Of a DNA stretch of 33,072 bases, positions 1 through 8,024 are shown in pieces; position 1 is the first letter of the stretch; the number at the start of each line of letters is the position of its first letter. The DNA comes from Anaerolineae bacterium (GTDB taxonomy: Bacteria; Chloroflexota; Anaerolineae; Aggregatilineales; Phototrophicaceae), in contig JAEURA010000185.1 in assembly GCA_016789005.1 (NCBI GenBank), positions 1-33,072 of the forward strand. The letters run 5' to 3'. The notes beneath the pieces were generated by a model. The model was given only the letters and a program-made list of their open reading frames with translations, was not told the DNA's origin and did not search any database. The position numbers were made by a program, and so were the translations under genes.

Positions 1-493
1 TGGCGAATTCGACCGCCGTCGGGTTATCCGGCTCCCATCCGGCGCGAATCTTGACAGTGACCGGCACGGAGACAGCATCAACCACCGCCCTGACGACCGC
101 CGTCGCTGTGCAAACGTCGCGCATCAACGCCGCGCCGGCGCCTGTCTTGGCGACTTTGGGCACCCAGCAGCCCATGTTGATATCCACCAGCGCCGCGCCA
201 TCGTCGACGACCATGCGCGCCGCTTCCGCCATCATGCCAAGATCTGCGCCGAACAGCTGCACGGAAAACGGATGCTCGCGCGGCTGCCAGTCGAACATGG
301 CGTATGAACGCGGCGTCTTGTAGGACAGGGCGACGCTGCTGAGCAGCTCTGTGGTGACCAGCCCACAGTCACCATAGCGGCGGCACATCATGCGCATGGC
401 ATGATTCGTCTGTCCCGCCATCGGGGCGAGGGTGAGCGGCGTCTCGATGGTGACGCCGCCGATATTGAGCGGTTTCAGGAAATGTGCTGTCAT
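1..493 (-). CDS. dus: tRNA-dihydrouridine synthase (DusB-like), 3' end cut off by window edge
   Basis: N-terminal 164 residues of an FMN-dependent enzyme that reduces uridine to dihydrouridine in tRNA. I translated the minus strand from the ATG at 493. The product opens with the family strand-loop LAPMAGQTNHAMR (about residues 22-34), which contributes to FMN binding. It continues with SVQLFG (about 77) and DINMGC (about 104-109), whose cysteine is the expected general acid, and then VTVKIRAGW, the beta strand with the FMN-contacting lysine. The usual proline after the catalytic cysteine (GCP) is tryptophan here. No strong ribosome site precedes the ATG, only a GGA four bases upstream. It is the last gene of a minus-strand run NUDIX > isomerase-like > dus, 72 bases after the preceding stop. 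The C-terminal helical tRNA-binding domain lies outside the window, so the DusB subfamily is an inference. Confidence 0.9.
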   Translation of the reverse strand, partial: MTAHFLKPLNIGGVTIETPLTLAPMAGQTNHAMRMMCRRYGDCGLVTTELLSSVALSYKTPRSYAMFDWQPREHPFSVQLFGADLGMMAEAARMVVDDGAALVDINMGCWVPKVAKTGAGAALMRDVCTATAVVRAVVDAVSVPVTVKIRAGWEPDNPTAVEFA

Positions 494-565
494 GTGATCC
501 GAAATATCAGGCGGTTCGCAGTCCCTATCATCGCAAAAACGGCGAAAAATGCCACCCCGCCGTGA

Positions 566-1351
566 TCACGCTTTCGCGAGGGCGGCGCGCAGACTCTTAA
601 CCGCCGCCGGCAGATCGCCGCCCGCCGCGCCTGTGAGGGTGATCCAACCCTGATAGTCCGAGGCGCGCAGGGCATTCAGGATCGCGCCCGTATCGAGCCT
701 TGACAGTGACTCGACGGGTAGCACCACGTAGCCGACCTGCCCAGCCAGCGCCTTCAGAGGCTCCTCCGGGCTGCCCCCTTCGTCCGCCAGCGCGCCAAGA
801 TCGACGCCGACCAGCACGTCGGGGTGATTGATGCGGCGGACGACCGCGCCCGCCTGCGCCAGGCGGCTGACGAAGCGCGTTTCGACAGCGGGCGCGGTCT
901 GGATGAACAGACGTGTGCCGAGCGCATGGCAGAAATCGGAAAGAGTCCGCAGATGCATGTGCAGCATCTCGGCGTGAAGTTCTCCTGCCGACATCCAGGG
1001 TGCGAGATTGGGCATGGTGTAGGCGCCGTAGTGCGGCACGACGACCACACCCGCCGCCTCCAGATCAACGGCGCAGGCGACGTTGCTGCGCAGCCGCTCC
1101 AGCGCCCGTTCGCGCTCGTCCACGTCTGGCGAGAGCAGCGCGCCCTGCCTGCCGAAGTGAATCCCGCCGATCTTCACCCCGGTGCGCACCGCCGCCTCCG
1201 CCAGGTGCTCGAAGCGCGTCTCCAGATCGCCGCCGGAGATGTCCACGCCTTCGGCTCCCAAAGCGGCGGCGCGCTCAAAGGCGGTGATCAGACTCTCGCT
1301 GCCGACTGGGTATGCAGCCGCCAGCAGGCTCTCAGCAATCGCGATCTGCAT
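566..1351 (-). CDS. sugar phosphate isomerase/epimerase-like TIM-barrel protein
   Basis: A 261-residue protein that reads as an AP-endonuclease-2/xylose-isomerase-like TIM barrel. It has alternating strands and helices such as GVDISG, IGGIHFGRQG, VVVVPHYGAYT, LFIQTAPAVETRF and VLVGVDLGAL. Family members often bind a divalent metal through Glu, Asp and His at the strand ends. Here E and D candidates are visible in PAVETR and VGVDLG, but the common D-x-GH metal motif after the latter is absent, so activity is uncertain. The start was set at the ATG at 1351 because GAGGTGA lies six bases upstream; an in-frame ATG at 1384 would add 11 residues and has no such site. It lies 45 bases after the NUDIX gene and upstream of dus, probably in one transcript. 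The substrate cannot be told from sequence. Confidence 0.8.
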   Translation of the reverse strand: MQIAIAESLLAAAYPVGSESLITAFERAAALGAEGVDISGGDLETRFEHLAEAAVRTGVKIGGIHFGRQGALLSPDVDERERALERLRSNVACAVDLEAAGVVVVPHYGAYTMPNLAPWMSAGELHAEMLHMHLRTLSDFCHALGTRLFIQTAPAVETRFVSRLAQAGAVVRRINHPDVLVGVDLGALADEGGSPEEPLKALAGQVGYVVLPVESLSRLDTGAILNALRASDYQGWITLTGAAGGDLPAAVKSLRAALAKA

Positions 1352-1396
1352 AGCGTTCACCTCACGAGATGCATCTTCAGTCATGGTCGATGATGT

Positions 1397-2029
1397 TCAA
1401 TCGAAGTCGGTGGACAGATCCGGGCGGCGCAGATGCTCAAAGAAACGGGCGATCTGCGCATGGGTTACGCGAGCGGTGGAGAGTTCTGGCAGGGCGTCGG
1501 CGCTGAACCAGCCAACATCGCCGGTTTCGATATTGCGCGGGTCGGGCGTGCGTTCGTCGCTCAGCAGCTCGCAGCGGAAGAACGCCTTGTAGGCATGAAA
1601 GACGTACGGCGGGTGATCGTGCTTATTGCGATCAAAAAGCGCCAACAGCTTGACCGCCCGCGCTTGATAGCCAGTCTCCTCGTAAATCTCGCGCGCCACT
1701 GACTCACCGGCAGACTCGCCGACATCCGCCCAACCGCCCGGCAGCGTCCAGCGACCGTGATCGAGCATTTCCTGCACGAGAAGAATCCTGTCATCGCGAA
1801 AGACGACGCCGCGCACGTCGATCTTGGGCGTGGCGTGCCCCCGCCCTTCGCCGAAGAGCACGGTCAGAACATCGATGCTGCCAGCTTCCGCCGCCGCCAG
1901 CATTTCCGCGGCAATCTGCCGGACCATCTCGTAGCGGTCGCGGTCGAAGGGCTGCGGCTCGTAGTGCAGACCGGTCTGCGCTATCGACTCCAGGCGCTGC
2001 GCCCAGTTCAGCCAGTTCGGTGCGCTCAT
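1397..2029 (-). CDS. NUDIX hydrolase with N-terminal accessory domain
   Basis: A 210-residue hydrolase of nucleoside-diphosphate-linked compounds. A complete NUDIX box fits GX5EX7REUXEEXGU: it begins GGWADVGE and ends REIYEETGY, at roughly residues 100-125 of the ATG-2029 product. The glutamates of REIYEE would bind magnesium. The N-terminal segment (WLNWAQRLESIAQTGLHY...) matches the extra domain found in ADP-ribose-pyrophosphatase-like NUDIX proteins, so an ADP-ribose-type substrate is plausible but inferred. The open frame continues upstream to 2398, but the ATG at 2029 is chosen because AGGGAG precedes it at good spacing and because the extension runs antisense into the transporter gene. 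It is the first gene of the NUDIX > isomerase-like > dus run. Its upstream gap (2030-2255) is shared with the divergent transporter. Confidence 0.88.
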   Translation of the reverse strand: MSAPNWLNWAQRLESIAQTGLHYEPQPFDRDRYEMVRQIAAEMLAAAEAGSIDVLTVLFGEGRGHATPKIDVRGVVFRDDRILLVQEMLDHGRWTLPGGWADVGESAGESVAREIYEETGYQARAVKLLALFDRNKHDHPPYVFHAYKAFFRCELLSDERTPDPRNIETGDVGWFSADALPELSTARVTHAQIARFFEHLRRPDLSTDFD

Positions 2030-2255
2030 AGCGGCTCCCTGTTTAAGGTCGAAAAACTGCCCTATACTACACGGCGTCGGTGGCATTCTCCACGCTGGAA
2101 TGCTTTGGGATGCACTGTCATCCGAAAGCGAGGTCGGCTCTGAGCGGCATGGTCTTTTAGGGATCACCTCTGTCCTGTTGGCGTTCCCGGCTGCACTCGC
2201 CAGGAGCGAGGCTTTGCGATTCCTGAATACCGGCTGCTCATGGAGACTCGACCTC

Positions 2256-3527
2256 ATGAAATTCTCTCGATTCGGGCTGCTGCGCCACCCGGATTTCCTC
2301 AAACTGTGGTTCGGACAGACGATCTCTGAATTCGGGTCGCGCATCTCGCGCGGCGGCATTCCCCTGATCGCCGTCCTCAACCTGGGCGCGTCACCCACTC
2401 AGATGGGCTGGCTGATGGCGGCGGCATCCCTGCCGGTGCTGCTCTTCGGGCTGATCGCCGGGGCATGGGTGGACCGCCTGCCGCGCCGTCCGCTGATGAT
2501 CGCCCTCGATCTGGTGCGCTTCGTCCTGCTGCTGTTCATCCCACTGGCGGCGTTCACCGGCTGGCTGCGCTTCGAAGTGCTGGCGGTGATCCTGGCGTCG
2601 ATGAGCCTGATGGGCGTCGTCTTCGACGCGGCGTACCGCGCCTACCTCCCTCAGTTGATCGGATCGGAACATCTGATGGAGGGCAACAGCAAGCTCGCTG
2701 TGACCGACTCGCTGGCGGAGATCGGTGGTCCGGCGGTCACTGGACTGCTGGTCCAGGCGGTCGGCGCGCCGCTGGCAGTCATCGCCGACTCGATCACCTT
2801 CCTGGTCGGCGCGGGCAGCAAGGCGGCGATTCGCCAGCGCGTCCCCCCGCCTGCTCCGGCGGCGGCAGGCGCATCAATACGCCGTGAAATCGCCGCTGGC
2901 TTCCGCCTGATCTGGGGTGATCCGATCCTGCGGGCGCTGGCGGCAGGCGTCGCCGTCCGTACCTTCTTCGGCAGTTTCTTCGCCGCGCTCTACGATTTCT
3001 ACGTCGTGCGCGAACTGGGCATCAGCCCGGCAGTCCTGGGCTTGCTGATCGCCGGCGGCGGTGTCGGCGCGCTGATCGGGGCGACGATGGTCGAACGCAT
3101 CGTAAAACGCTTCGGCATCGGGCGGGCTATGATCGGCGGGCTGCTGGTCAGCGCGACCCTCAATTTCGCCATCCCGCTGGCGGGTGCAGTCCCGCACGAA
3201 TGGTCGCCGATCCTGCTGCTGGCAGCGCAAATCGGCGGGGACGGCGCGCTGATGATCTTCTGGATCAGCGAGATGAGCTTCCGGCAGATGGTCATTCCAG
3301 GGCACATGCTGGGGCGCACGCACGCCAGTTTTGAGTTTCTGGCGCATCTGGCGATGCCCGTCGGTGCGCTCATCGCAGGGACCATCGCGGCGGGGGTCGG
3401 CGCGCAGTACACCCTGCTGATCGCCATGACCGGAGGTTTCGCGATGGCGCTGTGGCTGGCGCGGTCACCCCTGCGCCATGCGCAGCCGCCTGCAAATGCG
3501 CAGGCGACCGGACTGGCTCAGAAGTAG
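2256..3527 (+). CDS. MFS transporter, MFS_3/EntS-like
   Basis: A 423-residue integral membrane protein with about 12 hydrophobic segments. It opens FSRFGLLRHPDFLKLWFGQ, the typical start of the MFS_3 (EntS/enterobactin-exporter-like) group. The loop after the second segment, GAWVDRLPRRPLM, is the motif-A position. It probably exports a small molecule using the proton gradient; the substrate is unknown. The start at 2256 is preceded by GGAG about ten bases upstream and matches the family N-terminus. The frame stays open back to an ATG at 2100, but that extension is not conserved-looking. The 226-base gap from the divergent NUDIX gene holds a possible plus-strand -10 (TATACT at 2063-2068) and a short stem CTCGC/GCGAG, with no recognisable riboswitch. 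It converges on the sigma factor gene with only 19 bases between the stops. Confidence 0.88.
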   Translation: MKFSRFGLLRHPDFLKLWFGQTISEFGSRISRGGIPLIAVLNLGASPTQMGWLMAAASLPVLLFGLIAGAWVDRLPRRPLMIALDLVRFVLLLFIPLAAFTGWLRFEVLAVILASMSLMGVVFDAAYRAYLPQLIGSEHLMEGNSKLAVTDSLAEIGGPAVTGLLVQAVGAPLAVIADSITFLVGAGSKAAIRQRVPPPAPAAAGASIRREIAAGFRLIWGDPILRALAAGVAVRTFFGSFFAALYDFYVVRELGISPAVLGLLIAGGGVGALIGATMVERIVKRFGIGRAMIGGLLVSATLNFAIPLAGAVPHEWSPILLLAAQIGGDGALMIFWISEMSFRQMVIPGHMLGRTHASFEFLAHLAMPVGALIAGTIAAGVGAQYTLLIAMTGGFAMALWLARSPLRHAQPPANAQATGLAQK

Positions 3528-3546
3528 GACCGGCGGGTCTGCGCCC

Positions 3547-4659
3547 TCAGGTCAGATAATCACGCAGATGTCGGCTGCGGCGTGGGTGTCGCAGCCGGCG
3601 CAGCGCCCGACCTTCGATCTGGCGGATGCGCTCGCGGGTGAGACCGAACTTCTGCCCGACTTCTTCCAGGGTGTGGCTTTCGCCGTTCAGCAGACCAAAG
3701 CGCAGCTGCAGGATGCGCGCTTCGCGCGGCGTCAGCGTATTGAGCAGGGCGTCGATCTTTTCGCGCAGAATCACCTGAAAAGCGGACTGCGACGGGTTGG
3801 GCGCGGCGTCATTTTCGATGAAGTGCCCAAACTCACTCTCTTCGTCATCGCCAACCGGTCGTTCCAGGCTGAGCGGCTGCCAGGAGACGCGCATCATCCA
3901 GCGGACCTTGCGCACATCGAGGTGCAGCGCGTCCGCCAGTTCATCCAGCGTCGGCTTACGTCCATTCTGCTGCTCCAGCTGACGCCCGACTCGATACAGC
4001 TGGCGGATGCGGTCGCTCATGTGAACAGGAACGCGGATAGTCCGTCCCTGATCGGCGATGGCGCGAGTGACGGTCTGACGAATCCACCAGGTGGCGTAGG
4101 TGCTGAAGCGAAAACCCCGGCGGTAATCGAACTTCTCCACCGCCTTCATCAGCCCCAGGTTGCCCTCCTGAATGAGATCGAGGAACGGCACGCCGCGCGA
4201 AAGGTAGCGCTTGGCAATCGACACCACCAGCCGGGTGTTGGCTTTAATCAGATGTTCGCGGGCATCGTCACCGTCGGCGACGATGCGGTGCAGCGCCTCG
4301 GCGTGAGCGTGATCGGGCTGAGCGCGCAGCTTACGCCTGGCGTCGCGTCCGGCTTCGATGCGTTGAGAAAGGTTGATTTCCTCTTCATTGCTCAACAGCG
4401 GGACGCGCGCCATTTCCTTGAGATACAGCCCGACCGTGTCGCTGGATGCCAGCTCTTCCGCCAGCAGTTCGTCATCCGCCCATTCCTCATCCAGGTCGAC
4501 GACTTCAGCGTCGTCCAGCGCCTCCCAGGCGATCTCTTCATTGCCTTCAAGAAGCGACAGCGCGTCATCGCCGATCTCTTCTAGCTCAAAATCCTCGTCT
4601 GCGAAGCGGTCATCGTCGAAAGAGAACGAAGGATCGTATTCCTGATCGAAGTCTTTCAA
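3547..4659 (-). CDS. RNA polymerase sigma-70 family factor, primary-type (SigA/RpoD-like)
   Basis: A 370-residue sigma factor that directs RNA polymerase to promoters. After a very acidic N-terminal region (about residues 1-75) come region 1.2 ([18 protein letters not shown]), region 2 with the core-binding and -10-reading segment ([46 protein letters not shown]), region 3, and region 4 with the -35-reading helix-turn-helix ([20 protein letters not shown]). The complete primary-type region 2 argues against an ECF factor; whether it is the only primary sigma is unknown. The start is called at TTG 4659: GGGGGGAT lies just upstream and a TATAAT at 4693-4698 would start transcription near 4686. 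The in-frame ATG at 4734 sits inside the upstream gene's terminator. Short length compared with E. coli RpoD reflects the missing region 1.1-2 insertion. Confidence 0.93.
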   Translation of the reverse strand: MKDFDQEYDPSFSFDDDRFADEDFELEEIGDDALSLLEGNEEIAWEALDDAEVVDLDEEWADDELLAEELASSDTVGLYLKEMARVPLLSNEEEINLSQRIEAGRDARRKLRAQPDHAHAEALHRIVADGDDAREHLIKANTRLVVSIAKRYLSRGVPFLDLIQEGNLGLMKAVEKFDYRRGFRFSTYATWWIRQTVTRAIADQGRTIRVPVHMSDRIRQLYRVGRQLEQQNGRKPTLDELADALHLDVRKVRWMMRVSWQPLSLERPVGDDEESEFGHFIENDAAPNPSQSAFQVILREKIDALLNTLTPREARILQLRFGLLNGESHTLEEVGQKFGLTRERIRQIEGRALRRLRHPRRSRHLRDYLT

Positions 4660-4692
4660 GGTATCCCCCCGCCCAGTTCCCTGAACAGCTGA

Positions 4693-4698
4693 ATTATA
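4693..4698 (-). promoter_or_regulatory. -10 box of the sigma factor promoter
   Basis: On the minus strand this reads TATAAT, a perfect -10 hexamer. The -35 position (4716-4721, TTTCTT at 17-base spacing) is poor and coincides with the T-tract of the preceding terminator. Predicted transcription start is near 4686, giving a 26-28 base leader to the TTG start codon. Confidence 0.6.
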
Positions 4699-4715
4699 CC
4701 TGACCCTACACTGGT

Positions 4716-4749
4716 AAGAAAAGAGTGAAGGCACTCACCAGCCTTCACT
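4716..4749 (-). terminator. intrinsic terminator after the DUF177 gene
   Basis: On the minus strand AGTGAAGGC and GCCTTCACT form a perfect 9-bp stem with an 8-base loop, followed at once by CTTTTCTT. It lies 15 bases after the DUF177 stop codon and ahead of the sigma promoter, so it separates the two transcription units. Confidence 0.75.
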
Positions 4750-4763
4750 CCCGCGAATCCGCA

Positions 4764-5288
4764 TTACCGCTCAAGCAGTTCTTTCAGCTTGGCAAAACGG
4801 GGATCGAACTCGTCATCGGCACAGGTGCAGTCACCGTGATTCCAGTTGGTCCCGCAGTTCGGGCACAGCCCTTTGCAGTCCGGACGGCACAGCACGCCAT
4901 GCGAGTCGGCAATGATCGCTTCGGCGCGGATGAGGGGGGCGAGGTCGACGACGGCGTCTTCATCGATGCCATATTCAGCATCTACTGACCGGGGATACTG
5001 ATACAACTCCTCGACAGCGATCACGTGATCGACCAGGGTTGCGTCGAGGCAGCGATAACATTCCTCTTCAATGCCCACATGGAGCTGTCCCTGAACTAGA
5101 ATACCCTCTTTGGTCCGGCTCAGCCGCAGTGGTCCCCGCAAATAGGCGAGATCGACATCCTCGGCGACACGAATCGCCGGGACATCGAAGCTCGTTTCGT
5201 GTGAATGTCCGGGACCATCAGCGAGCAGGAAACCAACGTTGAGCTTGAGGACACGGTTCCCGATGTAACCGTTCGCGTATTGCTTCAC
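4764..5288 (-). CDS. DUF177 / YceD-family protein (23S rRNA accumulation protein family)
   Basis: A 174-residue cytosolic protein of the DUF177 family, whose members affect 23S rRNA accumulation and often sit beside rpmF (L32). The C-terminal half carries the family signature: acidic VDLAPLIRAEAI, then CRPDCKGLCPNCG and a final CTCADDEFDPRFAKLKELL. The four to six cysteines (about 136-156) suggest a zinc knuckle. An additional CYRC pair is at about 78-81. No rpmF follows in this window; the next gene downstream is the sigma factor. The only good start is GTG 5288. An AGGAG lies just one to two bases before it, an unusually tight spacing. Upstream lies a promoter with a perfect -35. Confidence 0.85.
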   Translation of the reverse strand: MKQYANGYIGNRVLKLNVGFLLADGPGHSHETSFDVPAIRVAEDVDLAYLRGPLRLSRTKEGILVQGQLHVGIEEECYRCLDATLVDHVIAVEELYQYPRSVDAEYGIDEDAVVDLAPLIRAEAIIADSHGVLCRPDCKGLCPNCGTNWNHGDCTCADDEFDPRFAKLKELLER

Positions 5289-5348
5289 GCTCCTACCTTC
5301 ATCACGATAATGCAGGCATTGGATAACAGTACTCTAACTAAATTAAAA

Positions 5349-5375
5349 AGTATATGAGTTTCGTCAGGGTGTCAA
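5349..5375 (-). promoter_or_regulatory. promoter of the DUF177 gene
   Basis: On the minus strand TTGACA (5370-5375) is a perfect -35 box. TATACT (5349-5354, five of six) follows after a short 15-base spacer; a poorer TACTTT would give 17 bases. The predicted leader is about 55 bases to the GTG start. The spacing is the weak point. Confidence 0.5.
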
Positions 5376-5450
5376 GCCGTCTGATCACCCTATTGCGCGG
5401 CGAGATCATCGGTACTTTTGTACAAGATTCACCGCCGGACGCCGCCCCGT

Positions 5451-6668
5451 TCAGGCAGTCGGCACGAGTTCCGGTGAAAAGACGGGCATGCGCTGCAAGC
5501 GCAGCACCGCCGGCAGCGCGACGATGATCAGGATAGCCGCGCCCACCAGGAACGGCAGCTGCGGCGCGGCGGCAAAGAGCACACCACCAAGCAGCGTCCC
5601 GCTGATGATCCCCAGGCTGGTCGCCGATTGATAGTAGCCGAGCACCGCGCCGCTGCGTTCCTCGGTTACGCTGGTCGTCGCCAGCGATTGCAGCGAAGGC
5701 ATCATGATACCCGACGCCGAGGCGAAAAGAAGCAGGGACAGACCGGCGACCACCGGAAAGGCGCTGGCGGCGACGAGCAGAAGCGCGAAGGCGCGCAGCA
5801 GCGTCCCGACCAGGATCAGGCGGCGCTCGCCGTAGCGCTCGATCAGCGGCTTGATCCACAGCAGCTGCGTGAGAAGCTGACCGACGCCGATCATCATCAG
5901 CAGCGTGCCAACGCCAAGACTCTGCACCTGCGGCGGCTGCCCGGAAAAAATCACCGCCGCGCCGAAGAGCGCAAAGGTCGAGGTCAGCAGCGCCATGCTG
6001 AACTGCACGGTATAGGCGGTCACCAGGATCAGCAGCAGCGACGCCTGCCTGAGCGCGTCGCGCAGGCTGAGTGTGCCGGAGCGGCTGAGCGCCGCCATCC
6101 GTTCGGCACGACGCTCCGGGGTCAGAGTCTCACGCAGTGCCAGCCGGGTGAGGACGACGGTCAGCGCGGCGACCAAAGCACCGATCCAGAACGGGGCGCG
6201 ATCATCCGCCAGCGCGCTGAGGTAGCCACCGACCGCCGGACCCATGATCGATCCCACCCCGAACGCCATCCAGACGACGCCAAGCGAGCGCGTCCGCTCC
6301 GCGCGCGGGCTGATGTCGGTGATGTACGCCTGCGCAACGATGATATTGCCCCCGGTGATCCCATCGAGGACGCGGGCGAGAAAGAGCTGCCACATGGCGG
6401 TGGCGTTCGCCAGGATCAGGAAGCCGATCACCGTCCCCATCTGGCTGACGATCAGCACCGGCAGCCTGCCATAGCGATCCGACAGGCGACCGATGACCGG
6501 CGCGGCGATGAACAGCGCGATGAAGTAACTGCCCAGCATCGCCGTGATGTTCTCCGGGGAAGAGTCGAAGTGACGCTGGGCATACAGCGGCAGCGTGGGC
6601 AGCACCATGTTTGAGCCGACGAAATTGACCAGAACGATGACAAAGATGGGGACAAGATGGCGTTTCAC
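5451..6668 (-). CDS. MFS transporter, DHA1/TetA-like
   Basis: A 405-residue drug:proton antiporter-type MFS protein with 12 predicted membrane segments. The N-terminus (KRHLVPIFVIVLVNFVGSNMVLPTLPLY) has the TetA/DHA1 first helix, with the conserved proline-rich exit. Motif A is clear as GRLSDRYGRLPVL at about residues 60-75. It probably exports a hydrophobic compound; the specificity is unknown. The start is uncertain: GTG 6668 puts the protein start right before helix 1 as in the family and has a GGA six bases upstream, while GTG 6722 would add 18 polar residues without a better ribosome site. It is transcribed alone, divergent from the coiled-coil/zinc-ribbon gene. A TTGACA on the minus strand about 80 bases upstream of 6722 is a possible promoter, but its -10 is poor. 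Confidence 0.87.
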   Translation of the reverse strand: MKRHLVPIFVIVLVNFVGSNMVLPTLPLYAQRHFDSSPENITAMLGSYFIALFIAAPVIGRLSDRYGRLPVLIVSQMGTVIGFLILANATAMWQLFLARVLDGITGGNIIVAQAYITDISPRAERTRSLGVVWMAFGVGSIMGPAVGGYLSALADDRAPFWIGALVAALTVVLTRLALRETLTPERRAERMAALSRSGTLSLRDALRQASLLLILVTAYTVQFSMALLTSTFALFGAAVIFSGQPPQVQSLGVGTLLMMIGVGQLLTQLLWIKPLIERYGERRLILVGTLLRAFALLLVAASAFPVVAGLSLLLFASASGIMMPSLQSLATTSVTEERSGAVLGYYQSATSLGIISGTLLGGVLFAAAPQLPFLVGAAILIIVALPAVLRLQRMPVFSPELVPTA

Positions 6669-6850
6669 GAGGGGTCCAGCCCAATCCTGACGTGTTGATG
6701 GCGTCCAGTCTACATCGCGCACAGCAGACCAATGCAGACCAGTTTGGATCGCCTTGGACAGCCGACGGTACTAGCGGAGCAGGCACGATTCTGTCAACAT
6801 TCGCGCATGTGTCGGACCGAATGACGCGCTTTTGTCAAGGAGAACCTGCC

Positions 6851-7900
6851 ATGAGTGATGCACAGAACCCCTTCGCGGCTCGATTCGCCGCGCTGCGCCT
6901 CGATTTCGAGAACGTCTACCGCGATTCAACGCTGCACACCCTCGCCGAGGAGATCGCCGAGATGAGCCGCAAGGTCGTCTCGCTGCCCGGAGAGATCGAG
7001 CGGGTGCGCAGCCGAGGCTACGTCTTTGCCAGCTATCTGGAACAGAAAGCCGGCGTGCTGGCGCAGCACTGGGAGGCAGCGCGGCGGGAAGCGGGACAAT
7101 CGCTGGAAGGCGAGGCTTCGAGGCTGCGCAGCGAGATGGAGCGGCTGCGCAAAGCGGTAGACCGCGTTGAAATGCAGAGCGCCAAAGTCGGCGCCCTGGA
7201 ACGGGATCTGCCCGATCTGGAAAACGAGGTGCGGCTGGTCAAGAACGTGCTGAGCGACGCTCAAAGCCGGGTCAGGGCGTCTTACAGCAGGCTGAGCAGC
7301 GATGTCAGTCAGACGCTTTCGCAGCTGTCGAACATCACCTGGATACTCGACCAGCGCGACGAAGCCGCTTTCCCCTTCCTGGCGGAAGAAGGCGTGTTCC
7401 TCGCCGCCAAAGCGGAGTGGCAGGCTTCCGGCAGGGGCAAGGATGACCCGGACGGCATCCTCTATCTGACGGATCAACGGCTGGTCTTCGAGCAAAAAGA
7501 GACCACCGGCAAGAAGCTCGGCTTGTTCGGCGGCAAGAAGACCCAGGAACTGGAATGGGAGATTCCGCTCCACCAGATCGAGAGCGTAACGGCGGAAAAC
7601 AAAGGGCTGTTCGGCGGCAAAGACCTGCTGCACTTCACATTCAAGTCTGGCGCACCGTTAGGACAAACGACGGTCGAGGTCAAGGGCGGGGTGCAGTGCA
7701 AATTCTGGGCAGCGCAGATCGAGCGCATGACCCAGGGCGATGTGAACGACGAACGCGCCATCCAGCCCGACCCGGAGGTGCTGGAATCGCTGCGCAGCGC
7801 GCCGACCGCCTGCCCCTCCTGCGGGGGGACACTGCCGCAGATGGTGGCCAATCAACGGCAGATCGCCTGCGACTACTGCGGCGCGGTGATTCGGGTCTAG
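6851..7900 (+). CDS. coiled-coil protein with PH/GRAM-like domain and C-terminal zinc ribbon, function unknown
   Basis: A 349-residue soluble protein. Residues about 25-165 are strongly helical and heptad-like (ARREAGQSLEGEASRLRSEMERLR, split as a long coiled coil). Residues about 185-300 read as a beta-rich GRAM/bacterial-PH-like module (GVFLAAKAEW, GILYLTDQRLVFEQKE, WEIPLHQIESVTAENKG, LLHFTFKSGA), typical of lipid- or protein-binding sensors. The C-terminus has a zinc ribbon, CPSCGG then IACDYCGAVI (about 323-347). No signal peptide or membrane helix is evident. I do not recognise a named family for the whole protein. The ATG at 6851 has AAGGAGAA eight to nine bases upstream; the open frame extends to 6692 without another good site. 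It stands alone, converging on priA, with the palindromic repeat element directly after its stop. Confidence 0.8.
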   Translation: MSDAQNPFAARFAALRLDFENVYRDSTLHTLAEEIAEMSRKVVSLPGEIERVRSRGYVFASYLEQKAGVLAQHWEAARREAGQSLEGEASRLRSEMERLRKAVDRVEMQSAKVGALERDLPDLENEVRLVKNVLSDAQSRVRASYSRLSSDVSQTLSQLSNITWILDQRDEAAFPFLAEEGVFLAAKAEWQASGRGKDDPDGILYLTDQRLVFEQKETTGKKLGLFGGKKTQELEWEIPLHQIESVTAENKGLFGGKDLLHFTFKSGAPLGQTTVEVKGGVQCKFWAAQIERMTQGDVNDERAIQPDPEVLESLRSAPTACPSCGGTLPQMVANQRQIACDYCGAVIRV

Positions 7901-7901
7901 A

Positions 7902-8010
7902 GCCAGGTCTCGCATCTTTTTTACGGTCGAGCCAGCGGCTCGCCCCTACGAGGTGGCGGACGTAGGGGCGACCCGCCGGGTCGACCGCTCGTGCACTTCT
8001 TTCGAGATTC
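7902..8010 (+). repeat. 109-bp palindromic repeat element, copy 1
   Basis: Starts one base after the TAG of the upstream plus-strand gene and fills most of the gap to priA. It contains a 26-bp inverted repeat (7925-7950 and 7961-7986, 23 of 26 paired, 10-base spacer). Each arm also folds on itself (CGAGCC-agc-GGCTCG and CGACCC-gcc-GGGTCG). A second copy lies inverted at 14785-14893, with 97 of 109 positions identical in my alignment. Neither strand has a T-tract after the hairpin, so a simple terminator role is not supported. Confidence 0.85.
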
Positions 8011-8024
8011 TTCTTTGGCGCTGC

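Noticed and set aside
2030..2255. Possible riboswitch or structured leader before the MFS gene
   Set aside because: Only short stems are visible; none of the motif sets I know (T-box, TPP, cobalamin, guanidine, PreQ1) can be matched.
2030..2398. N-terminal extension of the NUDIX frame to 2398
   Set aside because: A good ribosome site marks ATG 2029, and the extension lies antisense to the transporter start with no conserved-looking sequence.
7925..7986. Rho-independent terminator for the convergent genes
   Set aside because: The hairpin is strong but is not followed by a T-tract on either strand, and an inverted copy elsewhere shows that it is a repeat element.
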